Below are positions 7,129 through 9,158 of a stretch of 9,158 nucleotides of DNA, piece after piece. This stretch comes from Pseudomonadota bacterium. GTDB taxonomy: Bacteria > Bdellovibrionota > Bacteriovoracia > Bacteriovoracales > Bacteriovoracaceae. Location: assembly GCA_023432655.1 (NCBI GenBank), contig JAEYUK010000164.1, positions 1 to 9,158 on the forward strand, written 5' to 3'. The notes under the pieces are model-generated. The model saw only the letters and a program-made list of their open reading frames with translations, was not told where the DNA came from and did not search any database. The stretch's first letter is position 1. Every line of letters starts with the position of its first letter. Both the position numbers and the translations under genes were made by a program.

Positions 7129-8230
7129 GTAATTTCCGCCCTCTGCTCCCTCTCTTTGAGGGGGAGCAGTTTTCCCACCACAAGCCTCGCACGAGTCTCA
7201 TTCGACATTTTCCATCTTTAAAATACACCACCACTTCTTTTTCGAGATAAACAGTCTTAATGATTTCACCCTGTGGAACAAATTCGTTCGTCGGCATACC
7301 TGGAGTTCGTGCCTTATCTAAGTTTAGACTTGAGCAGAAGACTATAACGAGTAGGAGTACCGCCTTGTATTTTCTCATTAAAAAGAATCCAACCATGACT
7401 AAGAAAACGATATTTACTTCCATCGTTGTAAATTGAAGTGTGATGGCCGAACAGAAGTTCACCAGGCCCTGCACGAGCTTTAACAGAGTTATTCCTAAAT
7501 GAAGTTGCCAGTCCCAAAGTGGAAAAGACAATAAAAAGAGTAAGGGCATGAGAATGGTGAACCCTAAATTTAGAAGAGGGGAGAATAAAAGAAGAAGAAA
7601 AGATATTTCGGTATTTTGAAAGTAGGCGAGGATGATTTGTCCCAAAAAAAACCAAATAATAAGACCCACACCTTGAACACCGGAATAGATGATTCCTAAA
7701 AAAAGAAAGCTGTAGGTGAAACTTAAGGTACTATTTTGGAAGGAACCAAAAAAGATATCCATCATCAAGGCCATGGCAAAACCACATTTTAAGCCTAAAA
7801 CTTTCTGGTGGCCTTTAATTAAGAGCATCCGCTTTAAGGCGGCCATACCAGGAAGAAAGGCGAGACCTATGCCCAATAGAATGATCACTGGCAGATGGTA
7901 ACTTGGCTTAAGGATTTTCATTAAGGGTGCTAACACCGCACTTAAATGAAAGCCAGAGGGGGTGAACAGATGGTTCAGTCCAAGTTTTTGATAATTCTCT
8001 TTCATTATCTTTGATAAGGGGGCAGATCTACCGGTCAGGATGGATTCCCAGAGTTTCAGGAGGTCTAGTTCTTCTTTGGTTACCTTGCTTCGGGCCTCGC
8101 TGAAGCTTTGAAGCTTGATCACCCGTTCGTTTTTAAAATAGGTCTTCAGGGTGCGGACTTCCTGGATCTTTTGAAGCGTCAGGAGGGCCAGGGTGATGAC
8201 CAAAATAGTGAGAATCCATGGTTTACTCAT
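7103..8230 (-). CDS. Stand-alone ComEC/Rec2 competence-domain membrane protein
   Basis: ComEC forms the inner-membrane channel that takes up single-stranded DNA during transformation. This 375-residue protein shows the start of the Competence domain: LTGRSAPLSKIMKENYQKLG then GLNHLFTPSGFHLSAV (84-99), matching the family GLxHLLAvSGLHvg block, followed by FLPGMAALKRMLL (125-137), like the family's conserved Arg-Ala segment. After an N-terminal signal anchor (4-20) the rest is mostly hydrophobic helices up to about residue 305. Full ComEC proteins are about 700-800 residues; here the N-terminal OB-like domain and the C-terminal metallo-beta-lactamase domain are absent. The tail after about 345 is basic and low in homology, and is encoded across the tig terminator and the tig 3' end. 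ATG at 8230-8228 is the upstream-most plausible start and gives a good signal anchor, but I see no Shine-Dalgarno. Whether it works in DNA uptake is an inference from family only. Confidence 0.72.
   Translation of the reverse strand: MSKPWILTILVITLALLTLQKIQEVRTLKTYFKNERVIKLQSFSEARSKVTKEELDLLKLWESILTGRSAPLSKIMKENYQKLGLNHLFTPSGFHLSAVLAPLMKILKPSYHLPVIILLGIGLAFLPGMAALKRMLLIKGHQKVLGLKCGFAMALMMDIFFGSFQNSTLSFTYSFLFLGIIYSGVQGVGLIIWFFLGQIILAYFQNTEISFLLLLFSPLLNLGFTILMPLLFLLSFPLWDWQLHLGITLLKLVQGLVNFCSAITLQFTTMEVNIVFLVMVGFFLMRKYKAVLLLVIVFCSSLNLDKARTPGMPTNEFVPQGEIIKTVYLEKEVVVYFKDGKCRMRLVRGLWWENCSPSKRGSRGRKLLKKLSYPS
7143..7173 (+). terminator. Rho-independent terminator of tig
   Basis: CTGCTCCC at 7143-7150 pairs with GGGAGCAG at 7162-7169. 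Four further pairs (one G-U) extend the stem inward to about 12 bp around a TTT loop at 7155-7157. TTTT follows at 7170-7173. It starts 14 nt after the tig stop. On the opposite strand the hairpin is not followed by a T run, so it should end only + strand transcripts. It lies within the coding region of the convergent ComEC-like gene. Confidence 0.88.
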
Positions 8231-8241
8231 GGAGAGACACT

Positions 8242-8252
8242 AAGCAAGGAAT
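8242..8252 (-). repeat. Inverted repeat, left copy (ATTCCTTGCTT upstream of the ComEC-like gene)
   Basis: On the minus strand ATTCCTTGCTT ends 11 nt before the ComEC-like start codon. It is an exact 11-bp inverted copy of 8317-8327 in the same divergent spacer. Because the flanking genes diverge, both genes carry the element in the same orientation relative to their own transcription. A regulatory role is a guess. Confidence 0.5.
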
Positions 8253-8283
8253 GGGCCAGCGAGTTTGGAGGTAAGTAATAGAA

Positions 8284-8311
8284 ATAACAAGAGTTTGTTG
8301 TCTGGCGGCAA
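8284..8311 (-). promoter_or_regulatory. Weak candidate promoter for the ComEC-like gene
   Basis: On the minus strand TTGCCG (8311-8306, four of six matches to -35) and TGTTAT (8289-8284, four of six to -10) are separated by 16 nt. It is the best sigma-70-like pair I found facing left in the divergent spacer, but it is poor enough to occur by chance. Confidence 0.22.
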
Positions 8312-8312
8312 A

Positions 8313-8318
8313 TAGAAT
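8313..8318 (+). promoter_or_regulatory. Candidate -10 box for nadC
   Basis: TAGAAT matches five of six bases of the -10 consensus and lies 38 nt before the nadC start codon, overlapping the edge of the 8317-8327 repeat. No convincing -35 is found at 16-19 nt upstream, so the call rests on the -10 alone; an activator-dependent promoter would look like this. Confidence 0.25.
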
Positions 8319-8327
8319 TCCTTGCTT
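8317..8327 (+). repeat. Inverted repeat, right copy (ATTCCTTGCTT upstream of nadC)
   Basis: ATTCCTTGCTT is the exact reverse complement of 8242-8252. It starts at the end of the candidate TAGAAT -10 box and lies 29 nt before the nadC start, so it would fall around the transcription start or in the leader. The two copies are separated by 64 bp. Confidence 0.5.
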
Positions 8328-8338
8328 GTCGGTAAGAA

Positions 8339-8344
8339 AAGGAG
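8339..8344 (+). promoter_or_regulatory. Ribosome binding site for nadC with long spacing
   Basis: AAGGAG is the strongest Shine-Dalgarno in the window, but it lies 12 nt before the ATG at 8357, longer than the usual 5-9. No ATG, GTG or TTG is closer in frame; a CTG at 8351 would have ideal spacing and is the only alternative. An in-frame TAA at 8333-8335 rules out longer starts. Confidence 0.6.
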
Positions 8345-8356
8345 TACTTACTGGCC

Positions 8357-9158
8357 ATGTTGGAAATGAGCATCAAGAGTCTTCTTCCCCAAATACAGAA
8401 CTGGCTGGAAGAAGATGACTTAACCAGAAACTATCATTACGTTCGTTCACTACCTACTCATGCAGTGAAACTGCAATTGAAGGTGAAGTCTCCTCTCATT
8501 CTTGCGGGCACCGATTATCTTGCGGCCACTTTTATCGCTCTTGGTGGAGATAATCATTTTTCTTTTCTGAAAGAATTCGAAGGGAAAAAATTAGAGGCAG
8601 GAACAGTGATTGATTTTCCTCAGACCATGCCTTTTAACCTGGCCGTAACTGGTGAAAGATTGGGACTCAATCTTCTTCAGCATGCAAGTTCCATTGCCAC
8701 CTGGACTGAAAAGCATGTAGCACTCGCTCAAAATAAAAATATTAAAATTCTTGATACTCGGAAAACAACACCAGGACTTCGTACTTTAGAAAAGTATGCG
8801 GTACGAATGGGTGGTGGGTTTAATCACCGCTTGGGTCAATCTGACACATGGATGATTAAAGATAATCATAAAACTTCCCTCGGGGGCTTAGCTGGCGCCT
8901 GGAAATTCTTTCAGAATCAGGGGGCCTTTTACAACAATACAGTGGTGGAAATTCATTCTATTGAGGAATTAAAAGAGGCCATTGAACTTGGTTGCACAAA
9001 TGTCATGCTGGATAACTTCTCGCCTGAAAAGGTGAAGGAAGCCGTTAAGTTGAAGAAGGCAGGAATGACCTTCGAAGTTTCTGGAGGGCTAAATTTTTCC
9101 AGTATGAATCAATATTTAATCGAGGGAGTGGATGCTCTTAGTATGGGCTCAATTACTT
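8357..9158 (+). CDS. nadC: Nicotinate-nucleotide pyrophosphorylase (quinolinate phosphoribosyltransferase) NadC, 3'-truncated by window edge
   Basis: NadC makes nicotinate mononucleotide, CO2 and pyrophosphate from quinolinate and PRPP, the entry from de novo synthesis to NAD; it is a cytosolic dimer or hexamer. The frame is open from ATG 8357 to the window end, giving 267 residues; family proteins have about 270-300, so only the last 10-30 are missing. Active-site blocks are all visible: Glu100-Arg101 in ERLGLNLLQHASSIAT, DTRKTTPG (133-140, Arg135 and Lys136), NHRLGQSD (156-163, His157 and Arg158), Glu198 in VVEIHS, Asp219 in MLDN, and EVSGGLN (240-246) for phosphate binding. Differences from the family are SSIAT in place of SGIAT, and a short, divergent N-terminal LEEDDLTRN where EDxxxGDxT is usual. 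It stands alone, divergent from the ComEC-like gene. The related ModD family is the main alternative, but the full residue set favours NadC. Confidence 0.9.
   Translation, partial: MLEMSIKSLLPQIQNWLEEDDLTRNYHYVRSLPTHAVKLQLKVKSPLILAGTDYLAATFIALGGDNHFSFLKEFEGKKLEAGTVIDFPQTMPFNLAVTGERLGLNLLQHASSIATWTEKHVALAQNKNIKILDTRKTTPGLRTLEKYAVRMGGGFNHRLGQSDTWMIKDNHKTSLGGLAGAWKFFQNQGAFYNNTVVEIHSIEELKEAIELGCTNVMLDNFSPEKVKEAVKLKKAGMTFEVSGGLNFSSMNQYLIEGVDALSMGSIT

Noticed and set aside
7143..7169. Hairpin as a bidirectional terminator also ending the ComEC-like transcript
   Set aside because: On the minus strand the stem is followed by AGGGCGGAAA rather than a T run, and it lies before that gene's stop codon.
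7314..7655. Minus-strand 113-codon open frame inside the ComEC-like gene
   Set aside because: It lies in another frame of a gene with recognisable homology, shows no domain or start signal, and is a shadow. The same holds for the short frames inside rseP, tsaB, the PSD-like gene, truA and the + strand frame at 7716-7901.
1..9158. Mobile element, CRISPR array, tRNA or defence island
   Set aside because: No transposase, integrase, regularly spaced repeats or tRNA-like sequence was seen; nearly all the DNA is covered by conserved housekeeping-type genes.

Overview
The window is a stretch of ordinary bacterial chromosome with moderate-to-low GC (around 40% by eye, not counted). It carries no rRNA, tRNA, CRISPR array or mobile element. 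Gene content and style (a uppS-cdsA-rseP cluster running into tsaB, a PSD-like gene, pssA and truA, then tig) suggest a Gram-negative bacterium. A relative of the Bdellovibrionota (Bacteriovorax/Peredibacter-like) is my best guess, from codon style and protein flavour only. I could not run a search, so this placement is tentative.

Positions 1-5771 form one tightly packed + strand operon: uppS (5' end outside the window), cdsA, rseP, tsaB, a phosphatidylserine-decarboxylase-like gene, pssA and truA. Adjacent genes overlap by 1-4 nt or are 3-9 nt apart, so translation is probably coupled; tsaB (TTG) and truA (GTG) use non-ATG starts at such junctions. The operon combines cell-wall lipid carrier synthesis (UppS), phospholipid synthesis (CdsA makes CDP-diacylglycerol, PssA converts it to phosphatidylserine), envelope-stress proteolysis (RseP) and tRNA modification (TsaB for t6A, TruA for pseudouridine).

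Positions 5772-7173 hold a near-consensus -35 promoter, the trigger factor gene tig and a strong intrinsic terminator. A minus-strand gene (7103-8230) for a small stand-alone ComEC/Rec2 competence-domain membrane protein converges on tig; its 3' end overlaps tig by 26 bp and its coding sequence contains the tig terminator. A 126-bp divergent spacer (8231-8356) with an 11-bp repeat in inverted orientation separates it from nadC (quinolinate phosphoribosyltransferase, NAD synthesis), which runs off the right edge.

Two points deserve attention. First, cdsA, normally essential, has an in-frame TAA at codon 63 while the same reading frame continues coherently to a complete C-terminal CdsA signature. 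Second, the PSD-like protein keeps the family fold and its place beside pssA, but the serine that becomes the pyruvoyl cofactor is glycine (FGGT) and the positions of the catalytic Asp and His also look replaced, so it is probably not a conventional decarboxylase.
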